From Streptomyces sp. Mut1 (GTDB lineage: Bacteria; Actinomycetota; Actinomycetes; Streptomycetales; Streptomycetaceae), in NCBI RefSeq assembly GCF_030719295.1, contig NZ_CP120997.1, positions 4,537,501 to 4,601,500 on the forward strand: a stretch of DNA of 64,000 nucleotides. Reading direction: 5' to 3'. Positions 16,569-25,106 of this stretch are shown in pieces; within the stretch, counting starts at the first letter, position 1; every line of letters starts with the position of its first letter. The notes under the pieces were generated by a model. That model was not told the origin of the DNA. It saw only the letters and a program-made list of their open reading frames with translations, and did not search any database. The position numbers were made by a program, and so were the translations under genes.

Positions 16569-16984
16569 CACAGCGCGATCGATGTCCGGCGATACCGGCT
16601 TGTGTCCTTTGCGTGATTCGTCACGGGGTGGAGTCGGCGCCGGGCTCGGGTACGCTCCGTTGGATGCGAGTAGTTCTGGAACCTGGCAGTCCGGATGCGT
16701 CCCGTGCGGCGCCTCCGGTCCGCACGAGGTGCGCTGCTCGCGGTCCACACAGAGGGGCCGGGCCTGCCGGGAAGAGGATTTCCCGGCGCGTACGGCGCCG
16801 CTGTTCGACTCTCCGCAACGGGCGTCGCACAGTATGCACTACGCGTACTCCTTCGCGCTGGAATATGCCCGAAGCGCTTGTTGCGGTGACTGTACGTCAA
16901 CCATGCTGTCTTGTAAGGGAATCACGTTCCGTGACCCTGAGGAGGCGCGAGGCGATGTGTCCGCCGGTTCGGATGGTGTGAGCG
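16569..16984. other. Intergenic region ahead of the HATPase regulator
   Basis: A 416-base gap after the acyl-CoA dehydrogenase operon. It becomes less GC-rich from about 16830 to 16935, the likely promoter area for the HATPase gene. It also contains a tiny leader frame at 16955-16981 behind a strong ribosome binding site. No longer gene is convincing. Confidence 0.5.
16955..16981 (+). CDS. Possible 8-residue leader peptide MCPPVRMV
   Basis: ATG TGT CCG CCG GTT CGG ATG GTG TGA follows TGAGGAGG with a normal spacing and ends three bases before the GTG of the HATPase gene, which itself has no good Shine-Dalgarno and cannot start further upstream because of the in-frame TGA at 16979-16981. A translated leader with termination-reinitiation is the simplest reading. 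Confidence 0.4.
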   Translation: MCPPVRMV

Positions 16985-17518
16985 GTGCAGGTGCTTCAGG
17001 TTCAGTTGGAGGTCGGGCCCGACCCCGCGGAGGTCGGACGGGCTCGCAGATGGGCGCGCTCGCGGCTCGCCGGGTCCGGCGTGCGGGACGACGAGCCACT
17101 CGCCGAGACGCTCATCCTGCTCATCTCGGAACTCGTGACGAACGCGGTGGTGCACACCGGCTGTCCGGCCGTGCTGCGCATGCTGTTCGGCCCGACGGGC
17201 GCCCCGGGGGACGCGGGGACCGTACGGGTCGAGGTGGCCGACGCCAGCTGCCGCCCGCCGCAGCAGCGGCACGCACGCGGTGAGGACACCGGCGGCCGGG
17301 GTCTGGAGCTGGTCGACGGTCTGGCCGACCGCTGGGGCTGGCAGCCGGAGGGCGCGGGCAAGCGCATCTGGTGCGAGGTCGACCGGAGCATCCCCGTCAT
17401 CCAGGTCCAGATGCAGCCCGGCGCCCACGGCGTGGCTCAGAGCACGGCCACGGGCGCGACCGGGGTGCCCGTCGCCCCGGTGAACGGCTCGGGCATGGCC
17501 GAGAGCAGGAACGCGTAG
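16985..17518 (+). CDS. RsbW-like ATP-binding regulatory protein (HATPase)
   Basis: A 177-residue GHKL ATPase of the anti-sigma/serine kinase type that is abundant in Streptomyces. Motifs: N-box TLILLISELVTNAVVHTG and the later G1-like GGRGLELVDGLADRWGW. These proteins phosphorylate STAS antagonists or bind sigma factors; here no sigma or STAS gene is adjacent. Its 3' end overlaps the convergent cyclase gene by 82 bases. Start GTG 16985 is constrained by an upstream stop codon. Confidence 0.88.
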   Translation: MQVLQVQLEVGPDPAEVGRARRWARSRLAGSGVRDDEPLAETLILLISELVTNAVVHTGCPAVLRMLFGPTGAPGDAGTVRVEVADASCRPPQQRHARGEDTGGRGLELVDGLADRWGWQPEGAGKRIWCEVDRSIPVIQVQMQPGAHGVAQSTATGATGVPVAPVNGSGMAESRNA

Positions 17519-18363
17519 CGCGCCCGGTCGGCGCAGGCGGTGGACAGTGCCTCCAGGTTCCAGTTCTGGCCCTGCGGCATGCCCATCTCGACCAGGTCCA
17601 GCGCGTGCACGCCCAGCCAGAGGTCCTCGATCTCCGGCGGGAAGATCTCGAAGGTCAGCGTGTCGTTGGCGACCGCCGCCACGTCGCGCGCCCGGAACCA
17701 CTCCGGTGTACGGATCGAGAGCCCCGGTGACGGGTAGCCGTACCCGTTCTTGTCCCCGGCCAGGTACACCCGCACCTGCCCGGTGCGTACGAGGACGACG
17801 TCCCCGGCCCGTACCCGCACCCCGGCCAGTTCCTCCGCCGCCTCCAGGTCCTCCGGCGTGACCGCGTGGCCGCCGGGCAGCCGGTCCACGCCGTGGGCGC
17901 GGGCCACGTCGAGGAGCACCCCGCGCGAGACGACGGGCGGCATCGTGCCGATCCCGCTGAACCGGGCGCCCTCGTGCGCGGTGATCGTGTCGGCGGGGCG
18001 GCCGTTGTAGATCCGCCCCGAATGCGAGGCGTGCGTCAGGGCGTCCCAGTGGGTGGCCGTCTGGAGACTCAGCACGGCGGAGTCGTCGCTGGTGGCGACG
18101 GTGCCGGGGCCGAACAGCTCCTGGTTGATCTGGACCATCGTGTGCAGCGGATTGATCCGCCCCGGTACGAGGCCGCTCTGCACCCCGTCCTGCTGGAGCG
18201 GCAGCGCGAGCGGTACGCGCAGCCCCGCGCGGACGGTGGCGGCGGCCTCCCGGACCACCTCGTCGGTGATCAGGTTGAGCGTCCCGATCTCGTCGTCCGC
18301 GCCCCAGCGCCCCCAGTTGTTGACGCGCTGGGCGAGGTCGTGGAACTCGTCCGGCAGTGACAT
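17437..18363 (-). CDS. Cyclase-family (kynurenine formamidase-like) hydrolase
   Basis: A 308-residue member of the putative-cyclase family (PF04199), metal-dependent hydrolases that open cyclic or formamide substrates. The metal site is ATHWDALTHASH, a variant of the HxGTHxD motif, and the C-terminal segment FPPEIEDLWLGVHALDLVEMGMPQG is typical of the subgroup found in catabolic clusters. It is divergent from an SDR dehydrogenase and shares a candidate operator region. It overlaps the 3' end of the convergent HATPase gene by 82 bases, so antisense transcription is likely unless termination is efficient. Confidence 0.88.
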   Translation of the reverse strand: MSLPDEFHDLAQRVNNWGRWGADDEIGTLNLITDEVVREAAATVRAGLRVPLALPLQQDGVQSGLVPGRINPLHTMVQINQELFGPGTVATSDDSAVLSLQTATHWDALTHASHSGRIYNGRPADTITAHEGARFSGIGTMPPVVSRGVLLDVARAHGVDRLPGGHAVTPEDLEAAEELAGVRVRAGDVVLVRTGQVRVYLAGDKNGYGYPSPGLSIRTPEWFRARDVAAVANDTLTFEIFPPEIEDLWLGVHALDLVEMGMPQGQNWNLEALSTACADRARYAFLLSAMPEPFTGATGTPVAPVAVL

Positions 18364-18392
18364 GGCGCCTCCTGGGGCTTGTGCCGGTGGAC

Positions 18393-18424
18393 CTGATGAC
18401 CCGTAGAATCTAACGGTCCGTCAG
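18393..18424. promoter_or_regulatory. Candidate TetR-type operators, sites 3a and 3b
   Basis: CTAACGGTCCGTCAG (18410-18424) is one base from the CTGACG-N3-CGTCAG consensus. A degenerate copy, CTGATGACCCGTAGA (18393-18407), lies immediately left and resembles the reverse of site 2. Both are in the divergent promoter between the cyclase (start 18363) and the SDR (start 18447). Confidence 0.55.
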
Positions 18425-18446
18425 AAACCGCGGGAAGGGGCCGGGC

Positions 18447-19364
18447 ATGGGGAACTTCTTGGCAGGCAAGGTCGTCGCCGTGACCGGGGCGGGGCGCGGC
18501 ATCGGCCGGGCCGTCGCGCTCGCGGCGGCGGCGGAGGGGGCGAAGGTCGTCGTCAACGACTACGGCGTCCCCATCGAGGGCGGCGAACCGGTGAGCGGGA
18601 TAGCCGAGTCCGTCGTCGAGGAGATCGGGGCGGCGGGCGGCGAGGCGGTCGCCGTCGCCGACGACATCTCCACGATGGCCGGCGGGCAGCGGGTCGTGGA
18701 CACCGCGCTCGAACGGTACGGACGGATCGACGGCGTCGTCTGCGTGGCCGGCATCCTGCGCGAACGGATGCTGTTCAACATGTCCGAGGCGGAGTGGGAC
18801 CCGGTCGTCGCCACCCACCTCAAGGGCACCTTCACCGTCTTCCGGGCCGCGTCGGCGGTCATGCGCAAGCAGGAGGGCGCCGGCACGCTGATCGGCTTCA
18901 CCAGCGGCAACCACCAGGGGAGCGTGGCCCAGGCGAACTACAGCGCGGCGAAGGGCGGCATCATCTCGCTCGTGCGCAGCGCGGCGCTCGGCCTCCACAA
19001 GTACGGTGTCACGGCGAACGCGGTCGCGCCCGTGGCGCGCACCCGGATGTCCGCCAACGTCCCCATGGAGCTGAAGGAGATCGGCGAGCCGGAGGACGTG
19101 GCGGCGCTCGTCGTCTACCTCCTCAGCGAGCGGGCCCGCGCCGAGAGGATCACCGGCCAGGTGTACACGATCGCGGGCCCCAAGATCGCGGTCTGGGCCC
19201 AGCCGAGGGAACTGCGCGCGGCGTACGCCGAGGGCGGCGCCTGGACCCCGGAACGCATCGCTGACTTCCTGCCGGGGACGGTGGGGGCGGACCCGATGCC
19301 GATGCTGGCGCGGCTGGAGGAGATGGCGGAGGCGGCGCGCGCGAAGTCCCGCCCCAACGCGTGA
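18447..19364 (+). CDS. SDR-family 3-hydroxyacyl-CoA dehydrogenase-like
   Basis: A 305-residue classical short-chain dehydrogenase. The nucleotide-binding motif TGAGRGIG is at residues 13-20, VAG context at CVAGILRERM, and the catalytic Tyr-Lys is NYSAAKGG. It is longer than the usual 250 residues, with a C-terminal extension (VWAQPRELRAAYAEGG), matching the multifunctional HSD17B4-like SDRs of beta-oxidation. NAD(P)-dependent oxidation of a hydroxyacyl-CoA is likely. It is controlled from the palindrome-bearing divergent promoter. Confidence 0.9.
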   Translation: MGNFLAGKVVAVTGAGRGIGRAVALAAAAEGAKVVVNDYGVPIEGGEPVSGIAESVVEEIGAAGGEAVAVADDISTMAGGQRVVDTALERYGRIDGVVCVAGILRERMLFNMSEAEWDPVVATHLKGTFTVFRAASAVMRKQEGAGTLIGFTSGNHQGSVAQANYSAAKGGIISLVRSAALGLHKYGVTANAVAPVARTRMSANVPMELKEIGEPEDVAALVVYLLSERARAERITGQVYTIAGPKIAVWAQPRELRAAYAEGGAWTPERIADFLPGTVGADPMPMLARLEEMAEAARAKSRPNA

Positions 19365-19782
19365 GCGCTGCGCTGCGCCCTTCCGGCGGTCGCCTCAGGC
19401 CCCCCCGGCGGCCACTTCCAGCCCGTCGGCGGTTGCCTCAGCCCCCTTCCGGCGGTCGCCTCAGCCCTCCCGGCGGTCGCCTCATGCCCCTTCCGTGGTT
19501 GCGCCAAGCCCGTCCGGCGGTCACTTCCAGCCCCTCCGGCGATTGAGGAGCGGGGGTTCGGGGGCGGAGCCCCCGGGGCGCTGCCCCGGACCCCGCTCCT
19601 CAATCGCCGGAGGGGCTTGGTTTTCCGCCCTGCTCCTCAATCGCCGGGGGGGGGGCTTGGTTTTCCGCCGGAGGGGCCGGCACTGCCCCCGAGGGGATGG
19701 AGTCGCCCCGAGGGTGGCGCCGCCCCAGGAGTGGAAGCGAGCCCGGAAGGGCTCATCGCACCCCCAACCGAAGGAGCCGTAC
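19365..19782. repeat. Intergenic repeat region: degenerate 27 bp repeats, then a large hairpin
   Basis: From 19378 to 19530 a motif of type CCGGCGGTCGCCTCAGCCC recurs about every 25-30 bases, about six times with variation. A perfect 25 bp inverted repeat follows, 19531-19555 with 19591-19615; its loop contains a second GC hairpin. A partial direct copy of the right arm plus CTTGGTTTTCCGCC recurs about 19633-19665. It probably acts as a transcription terminator for the SDR gene and belongs to the same intergenic repeat family as the 10.6 kb island. Confidence 0.65.
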
Positions 19783-20832
19783 ATGAGAGGCATCGTCTTT
19801 GACGGCAAGCGGGCCCAGGTCGTGCACGATCTGGAGGTTCGGGACCCCGCCCCCGGCGAGGTCCGGGTCGCGGTCGCCGCCGCAGGCATCTGTCACAGTG
19901 ACCTGTCGGTGATCGACGGCACCATCCCGTTCCCGCCGCCCGTCGTCCTCGGCCACGAGGGCGCCGGCATCGTGGACGCGGTCGGCCCCGGCGTCACGCA
20001 CGTCGTCCCCGGCGACCACGTCGCGCTGTCCACGCTCGCCAACTGCGGGGCCTGCGCGCAGTGCGACCGGGGGCGGCCCACGATGTGCCGGAAGGCGATC
20101 GGGCGGCCCGGCCGCCCGTTCACGCGGGGTGGCGAGCCGCTGTACCAGTTCGCGTCGAACTCCGCGTTCGCGGAGAAGACCGTGGTCAAGGCGGTGCAGG
20201 CGGTGAAGATCCCCGAGGACCTGCCGCTCACCTCGGCTGCCCTGATCGGCTGCGGGGTGCTGACGGGAGTCGGAGCCGTACTGAACAGGGCGAAGGTCGA
20301 CCACGGTGAGAGCGTCCTCGTGATCGGGACGGGTGGGATCGGGCTCAACGTGATCCAGGGCGCGCGGATCGCCGGCGCGCGGTGCGTCGTCGCCGTCGAC
20401 TCGAACCCGGAGAAGGAGGCGGCGGCCCGTCTGTTCGGCGCCACGCACTTCCTGACGTCGGCCGACGGGGTCAGGGACATCCTGCCGAACGGCGTCGACC
20501 ACGCCTTCGAGTGCGTGGGCCGTACCGAGCTGATCCGGACCGCGATCGACCTGCTCGACCGGCACGGGCAGGCGGTCCTGCTGGGCGTACCGGCGGCGAC
20601 GGCCGAGGCGTCGTTCCTGGTGTCCTCGATGTACCTGGACAAGTCGATCCTCGGCTGCCGCTACGGCTCGTCGCGCCCGCAGCGGGACATCGCCCTGTAC
20701 GCGGACCTCTACCGGGAGGGCCGGCTGCTGCTCGATGAACTGGTCACCGCGACCTACCCGGTGGAGGAATTCGCCGCGGCGGCGGACGACGCGCACCACG
20801 GGCGGGTGGCCCGGGGGGTGCTGGTGTTCTGA
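19783..20832 (+). CDS. Zn-dependent alcohol dehydrogenase (MDR family)
   Basis: A 349-residue medium-chain dehydrogenase. Catalytic zinc residues are visible in GICHSDLS and LGHEGAG; the structural zinc site is NCGACAQCDRGRPTMC. The Rossmann motif is VIGTGGIGLNVIQGARIAG. The sequence resembles NDMA-dependent or class III-like alcohol dehydrogenases of actinobacteria. GAAGGAG precedes the ATG at 19783; a much longer in-frame extension upstream crosses the repeat region and is not coding. It may oxidise a primary alcohol made by the neighbouring catabolic enzymes. Confidence 0.9.
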   Translation: MRGIVFDGKRAQVVHDLEVRDPAPGEVRVAVAAAGICHSDLSVIDGTIPFPPPVVLGHEGAGIVDAVGPGVTHVVPGDHVALSTLANCGACAQCDRGRPTMCRKAIGRPGRPFTRGGEPLYQFASNSAFAEKTVVKAVQAVKIPEDLPLTSAALIGCGVLTGVGAVLNRAKVDHGESVLVIGTGGIGLNVIQGARIAGARCVVAVDSNPEKEAAARLFGATHFLTSADGVRDILPNGVDHAFECVGRTELIRTAIDLLDRHGQAVLLGVPAATAEASFLVSSMYLDKSILGCRYGSSRPQRDIALYADLYREGRLLLDELVTATYPVEEFAAAADDAHHGRVARGVLVF

Positions 20833-20842
20833 GAGGGCCGGG

Positions 20843-21841
20843 TCACGCCCGGTGGCCGGCTGTCGAGCGGAACGTGCGGCGGTAGACCGTCGGCGAGACC
20901 CCCAGCGCCGTCTGGAGGTGCTGTCGCAGGGACGTGGGGGTGCCGAAGCCGGCGTCCCGGGCCACCTGGTCGATCGACAGGTCGGTGGACTCCAGGAGCC
21001 GGCGCGCCAGTTCCACCCGCTGCTGGGTCAGCCACTGCACGGGGCTGACGCCGACCTCCTCGCGGAAGCGCCGGGTGAACGTCCGTACGCTCATGGACTC
21101 CTGCTGGGCCATGTCCCGCAGCTGGATCGGGCGTTCCAGCCGGCCCAGGGCCCAGGCGCGGGCGGTGGTCGTCGTGGCGAACTGCGTGTCGGGGACCGGT
21201 CGCTGGATGTACTGCGCCTGGCCGCCGTCGCGGTGCGGCGGTACGACCGTGCGCCGGGCGACGTCGTTGGCGACGGCGGTGCCGTGGTCGCGGCGCACCA
21301 TGTGCAGGCAGAGGTCGATCCCGGCGGCGACCCCGGCGGAGGTCAGGACGTCGCCGTCGTCGATGAACAGGACGTCGGGGTCGACCCGGACGGCGGGGAA
21401 GAGCTGCTGGAAGTGGTCGGCGGAGGACCAGTGCGTGGTGGCGGGGCGCCCGTCGAGATAGCCGGCGGCGGCCAGGACGTAGCTGCCGGTGCAGATGGAC
21501 ACCATCCGGGTGCCCGGCCGGACGTACGCCAGCGCGGCGGCCAGCTCCTCGGTCAGCCGGCCCTCGTCGTGGACGGGTCCCAGCTCGTAGCTGGCGGGGA
21601 CGACGACCGTGTCGGCGGTGGCGAGGGCTTCCGGCCCGTGCTCGACGGTGATCGTGAAGTCCGCGTCGGTGCGGACCGGTCCCGGCGGACGCGCGGAGCA
21701 GGTCACGACGTCGTACAGTTTCCGGCCCCGGTCCCGGCCCCGGGGATCGTCGGTGCGGGCGAGCCCGAATATCCTCTGGGGGATGCCCAGTTCGAAGGGG
21801 AGCAGCCCATCGAGGGCGAGGACGACGACCCGGTGCGGCAC
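20843..21841 (-). CDS. GlxA-family (DJ-1/PfpI-AraC) transcriptional regulator
   Basis: A 332-residue regulator. Residues 1-190 form a DJ-1/PfpI-like domain with the Cys elbow SICTGSYVLAAAG; residues ~225-325 carry two AraC HTH motifs (MSVRTFTRRFREEVGVSP and IDQVARDAGFGTPTSLRQHL). It is divergent from an MFS exporter gene and separated by 80 bases, the typical layout for a regulator controlling its neighbour. It ends 11 bases from the convergent alcohol dehydrogenase. Confidence 0.92.
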   Translation of the reverse strand: MPHRVVVLALDGLLPFELGIPQRIFGLARTDDPRGRDRGRKLYDVVTCSARPPGPVRTDADFTITVEHGPEALATADTVVVPASYELGPVHDEGRLTEELAAALAYVRPGTRMVSICTGSYVLAAAGYLDGRPATTHWSSADHFQQLFPAVRVDPDVLFIDDGDVLTSAGVAAGIDLCLHMVRRDHGTAVANDVARRTVVPPHRDGGQAQYIQRPVPDTQFATTTTARAWALGRLERPIQLRDMAQQESMSVRTFTRRFREEVGVSPVQWLTQQRVELARRLLESTDLSIDQVARDAGFGTPTSLRQHLQTALGVSPTVYRRTFRSTAGHRA

Positions 21842-21921
21842 AACGGTCTCCCTTCAGGGCTGCTGGTCCCGGCGAAAAGTACCTAGCTGGTATAGACCAT
21901 AAGCTGATACATGTCATCGGT

Positions 21922-23223
21922 GTGAAGGAAAAGCCAGCAGACTCCGTGTGCATTCCCACCACGGACCACAAGCGCACCCCGGGTGACCCGTCCCCTCTCG
22001 CGTCTTCTCTCCCGTTCCTGCCCGCGGAGCCCCCGCGGCTCTGGAACCGTAACTTCCGGTTGTTCTTCGTCGCCCGGACCGCGGCGCTGTTCGGGGACGG
22101 AATGATCCCCGTCGCCCTCACCGCGGGCCTGCTCGGGGCGGGGCGGCCCCCTGCGGCGGTCGGCTACGCGCTGGCTGCCTGGATGGGCCCGCTCGCGGTG
22201 TTCGTGCTCTTCGGTGGCGTCCTCGCGGACCGGTTCACCCCGCGCCGGATGATGATCATCGCCGACGCGCTGCGGCTGGTCGGCGCCTCGGCGCTCGCCG
22301 TCTCGTTCGCCACCGGCAACCCGCCGCTGTGGGCGGTGTACGCGCTGAGCGCGGTCGCGGGCGTCGGGGCGGCGCTGTTCCAGCCGGGCGTGGCGTCCAC
22401 CGTGCCCAGGGTGGCGCCGGACGTCCAGCGCGGCAACGCCGTGCTGCGGGTCTCCGAGGCGCTGATGACCATGGCGGGCCCGGCCTTCGCGGGTGTGCTC
22501 GTCGGCCTGGCGAGCGCCGGGGCGGTCTACGCGGCCAACGCGTCCACGTTCCTGGTCTCCGGGCTCTGCCTCTTCCTGCTGCGTCTGGCCCCGGCCCCCT
22601 CGGACGACGCGCCGCGCGGCTCGTTCCTCGCGGAACTGGCGGACGGCTGGCGGGAGTTCACCGCGCGCAGCTGGCTGTGGGGCGTGATAGCCATCTGGAC
22701 GGTGTACGGCTTCGCCGTGCTCGGCCCGATGCTGCCGCTCACCGCCGTCGAGGTCACCGAGGCGCACGGCTCGGGCACGTACGGCGCGCTGATGGCCGTG
22801 AACGGCGCCGGCAGCGTCGTGGGCGGCCTGCTCGCGCTGCGGCTGCGACCGCGCAGGCCCCTGGCGGCGGGGGCCGTCGCGCTGACCGGGGTGTGCGTGA
22901 ACCTGATCGTGCTGGGGCTCGGGCTGCCCGTACCGGCCCTGGGGGCGGGGCAGTTCGTGGCGGGCGCGGCGTCCGCGTTCTGGCTGGTGATGTGGTCGAC
23001 CACCGTCCAGACACACGTACCGCCGCAGGCGCTGAACCGGCTGCACGCCTACGACGTGGCCGGTTCGCTGCTGATGGTGGCGGCGGGCCGGGCGCTCGCG
23101 GGCCCCGTCGCGGACCGGCTGGGCACGGCCGAGGTGCTGATCGCCGGGGCGGTGATCAACATGCTGGCGGTGGGCGTCCTGCTGGCGGCCCGCCCGGTGC
23201 GCCGCCTGGAACGGATCGGCTGA
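21922..23223 (+). CDS. MFS transporter
   Basis: A 433-residue major facilitator protein with about 12 membrane helices, most like the MFS_3 group of drug/siderophore-type exporters. The loop 2-3 motif is GGVLADRFTPRR. The N-terminal 40 residues are hydrophilic, so a start closer to the first helix is possible. The divergent GlxA-family regulator probably controls it. The promoter region between them has the AT-rich stretch AGCTGGTATAGACCATAAGC that could be the regulator's target. Confidence 0.9.
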   Translation: MKEKPADSVCIPTTDHKRTPGDPSPLASSLPFLPAEPPRLWNRNFRLFFVARTAALFGDGMIPVALTAGLLGAGRPPAAVGYALAAWMGPLAVFVLFGGVLADRFTPRRMMIIADALRLVGASALAVSFATGNPPLWAVYALSAVAGVGAALFQPGVASTVPRVAPDVQRGNAVLRVSEALMTMAGPAFAGVLVGLASAGAVYAANASTFLVSGLCLFLLRLAPAPSDDAPRGSFLAELADGWREFTARSWLWGVIAIWTVYGFAVLGPMLPLTAVEVTEAHGSGTYGALMAVNGAGSVVGGLLALRLRPRRPLAAGAVALTGVCVNLIVLGLGLPVPALGAGQFVAGAASAFWLVMWSTTVQTHVPPQALNRLHAYDVAGSLLMVAAGRALAGPVADRLGTAEVLIAGAVINMLAVGVLLAARPVRRLERIG

Positions 23224-23250
23224 CCCGCCCCGACGGGAGGGCGGGGGCGG

Positions 23251-23583
23251 CTACTTGTTGCGCGCCCGCTCCTCGGACCGCTGCATCTCGATGACCTGGA
23301 GGACGTGCGCGCTGGTCTGCCGGCGCACACTTCCGGCGACGAGCAGCCCCGTACCGGCCGCCGACAGAGGCGCGGAGATCCCCAGCAGGGTCAGCTGCTT
23401 CGGCATGGTGGTGTCCATCTCGCAGACCGACGAGGCGCGGAAGCAGTACAGCGTGTCGTCCGTGTCCCACAGCAGGAAGCCCAGCCACCCCCACAGCGCA
23501 CAGGCGATGAGCAGGAGCAGGGCTCCCCAGCCCCGCATCTGCGCGGACCGGTGGTGGAAGTGCTGGCGTGCGACCCACTGCAT
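23251..23583 (-). CDS. Small two-helix membrane protein
   Basis: A 110-residue protein with two predicted membrane helices (about 18-42, GWGALLLLIACALWGWLGFLL; and about 65-85, LTLLGISAPLSAAGTGLLVAG) separated by a loop with two Cys (CFRASSVC) likely outside the membrane and able to form a disulfide. The start ATG at 23583 has GGGGGA upstream. It ends 27 bases from the convergent MFS gene. No family recognised. Confidence 0.7.
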   Translation of the reverse strand: MQWVARQHFHHRSAQMRGWGALLLLIACALWGWLGFLLWDTDDTLYCFRASSVCEMDTTMPKQLTLLGISAPLSAAGTGLLVAGSVRRQTSAHVLQVIEMQRSEERARNK

Positions 23584-23764
23584 GAAGTCCCCCGAGGACG
23601 TGGACGAACGGCGTCCGCGCGGGTGCGGCCGCCGGGCGACGCAGATCGTACGCGCCCACGGACCACGACGGCCGGGGCAGGCGCCGGAGGCGTGGCCCGA
23701 TTCTTGCGAACCATGTCCCTCGGGCCACTCGTGAGGAAGGGGCGCGCGACCGGATGCTGGGCGC

Positions 23765-25084
23765 GTGAATCCGACAACCGAGGGCGCCGCCCCCGCAGCC
23801 GCGCCGACGACCGCCCCCGCCGCGCCCCGTCGGTGGCGTGTCCACCGGGCGTGGATCGTCGCCGCCGTCACCTTCGTGACGATCATCGGCGGCGCCGCCT
23901 TCAACTCCCTGCCCGGCCTCCTCTTCGACCCGCTCCAGGACGACTTCGGCTGGTCGCGCGGCCAGATCGGGCTCGCCGTCTCCATCGACATGGCGCTGTA
24001 CGGCCTCACCGCGCCGTTCGCCGCCGCGCTGATGGACCGGTTCGGCATCCGCCGGGTGGTGGCCGTGGCGCTGAGCGCGGTCGCGGCCGGGGCGCTGGCG
24101 AGCGTGTGGATGACGGCCGCCTGGCAGCTGATGCTCTACTGGGGCGTCCTCGTCGGGCTCGGCACCGGTTCGATGGCGCTGGCCTTCTCCGCGACGGTCA
24201 CCAACCGCTGGTTCGTGGCCCGGCGGGGCCTGGTCACCGGCGTCCTCACCGCGGCCGGTGCCTCGGGCCAGCTGGTCTTCCTGCCGCTGTGCGCCTGGAT
24301 CGTGGACCGGCACGGCTGGCGCCCGGCCTCGGTGACCGTCGCCCTCGCCGCCCTCGTCGTCGTCCCGTTCGTCTGGCTCCTGATGCGCGACCACCCGGCC
24401 GACGTGGGGCTCGCCCCGTACGGCGGGGAGTATGTGGAGAAGCCGGCGCCCGCGCGCGGGGCGGCGGGCCGGGCCGTACGGGTCCTGCTCGACGCGGCCC
24501 GCACGGGACCGTTCTGGCTGCTCGCCGGGTCCTTCGCGATCTGCGGAGCCTCCACCAACGGCCTGATCCGTACGCACTTCGTGCCCTCGGCGCACGACCA
24601 CCACATGCCCATCACCGCCGCCGCGTCGCTCCTCGCGGTCATCGGGATCTTCGACATCATCGGCACGGTCTTCTCGGGCTGGCTCACCGACCGCTTCGAC
24701 GCCCGCCGGCTGCTGGCCGTCTACTACGCGCTGCGCGGCGTCTCGCTGCTCTTCCTGCCGTTCCTGATGCAGGCCACCGTCGAGCCGCCGATGGTCTTCT
24801 TCATCGTGTTCTACGGCCTGGACTGGGTCGCCACGGTCCCGCCGACCCTGGCCCTGTGCCGGGAGCGGTACGGGGAGGACAGCGCGATCGTCTTCGGCTG
24901 GGTCCTGGCCTCGCACCAGGTGGGCGCCGCGCTCGTCGCCTTCCTGGGCGGGGTGGCGCGCGACTACTTCGGCACGTACGACGTGGTCTGGTACGCGGCC
25001 GGAGCGCTGTGCGCGGCTGCGGCGCTGATGGTGCTGGTGATCCGCCGGACCGGGGAGCCGGTGAAGGCCGAACTCGCGGCGTGA
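23765..25084 (+). CDS. MFS transporter, OxlT/monocarboxylate-like
   Basis: A 439-residue transporter with about 12 membrane helices. The style (AAFNSLPGLLFDPLQDDFGWSRGQIGLAVS; GSMALAFSATVTNRWFVARRG) is that of OxlT-type and monocarboxylate MFS carriers, which import organic acids. It fits a role in taking up a carboxylic acid substrate for the adjacent catabolic genes, but no operator copy is seen at its promoter. GTG start at 23765. Confidence 0.9.
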   Translation: MNPTTEGAAPAAAPTTAPAAPRRWRVHRAWIVAAVTFVTIIGGAAFNSLPGLLFDPLQDDFGWSRGQIGLAVSIDMALYGLTAPFAAALMDRFGIRRVVAVALSAVAAGALASVWMTAAWQLMLYWGVLVGLGTGSMALAFSATVTNRWFVARRGLVTGVLTAAGASGQLVFLPLCAWIVDRHGWRPASVTVALAALVVVPFVWLLMRDHPADVGLAPYGGEYVEKPAPARGAAGRAVRVLLDAARTGPFWLLAGSFAICGASTNGLIRTHFVPSAHDHHMPITAAASLLAVIGIFDIIGTVFSGWLTDRFDARRLLAVYYALRGVSLLFLPFLMQATVEPPMVFFIVFYGLDWVATVPPTLALCRERYGEDSAIVFGWVLASHQVGAALVAFLGGVARDYFGTYDVVWYAAGALCAAAALMVLVIRRTGEPVKAELAA

Positions 25085-25106
25085 ACCGCCTCGCGGCGTG
25101 GAGCGC

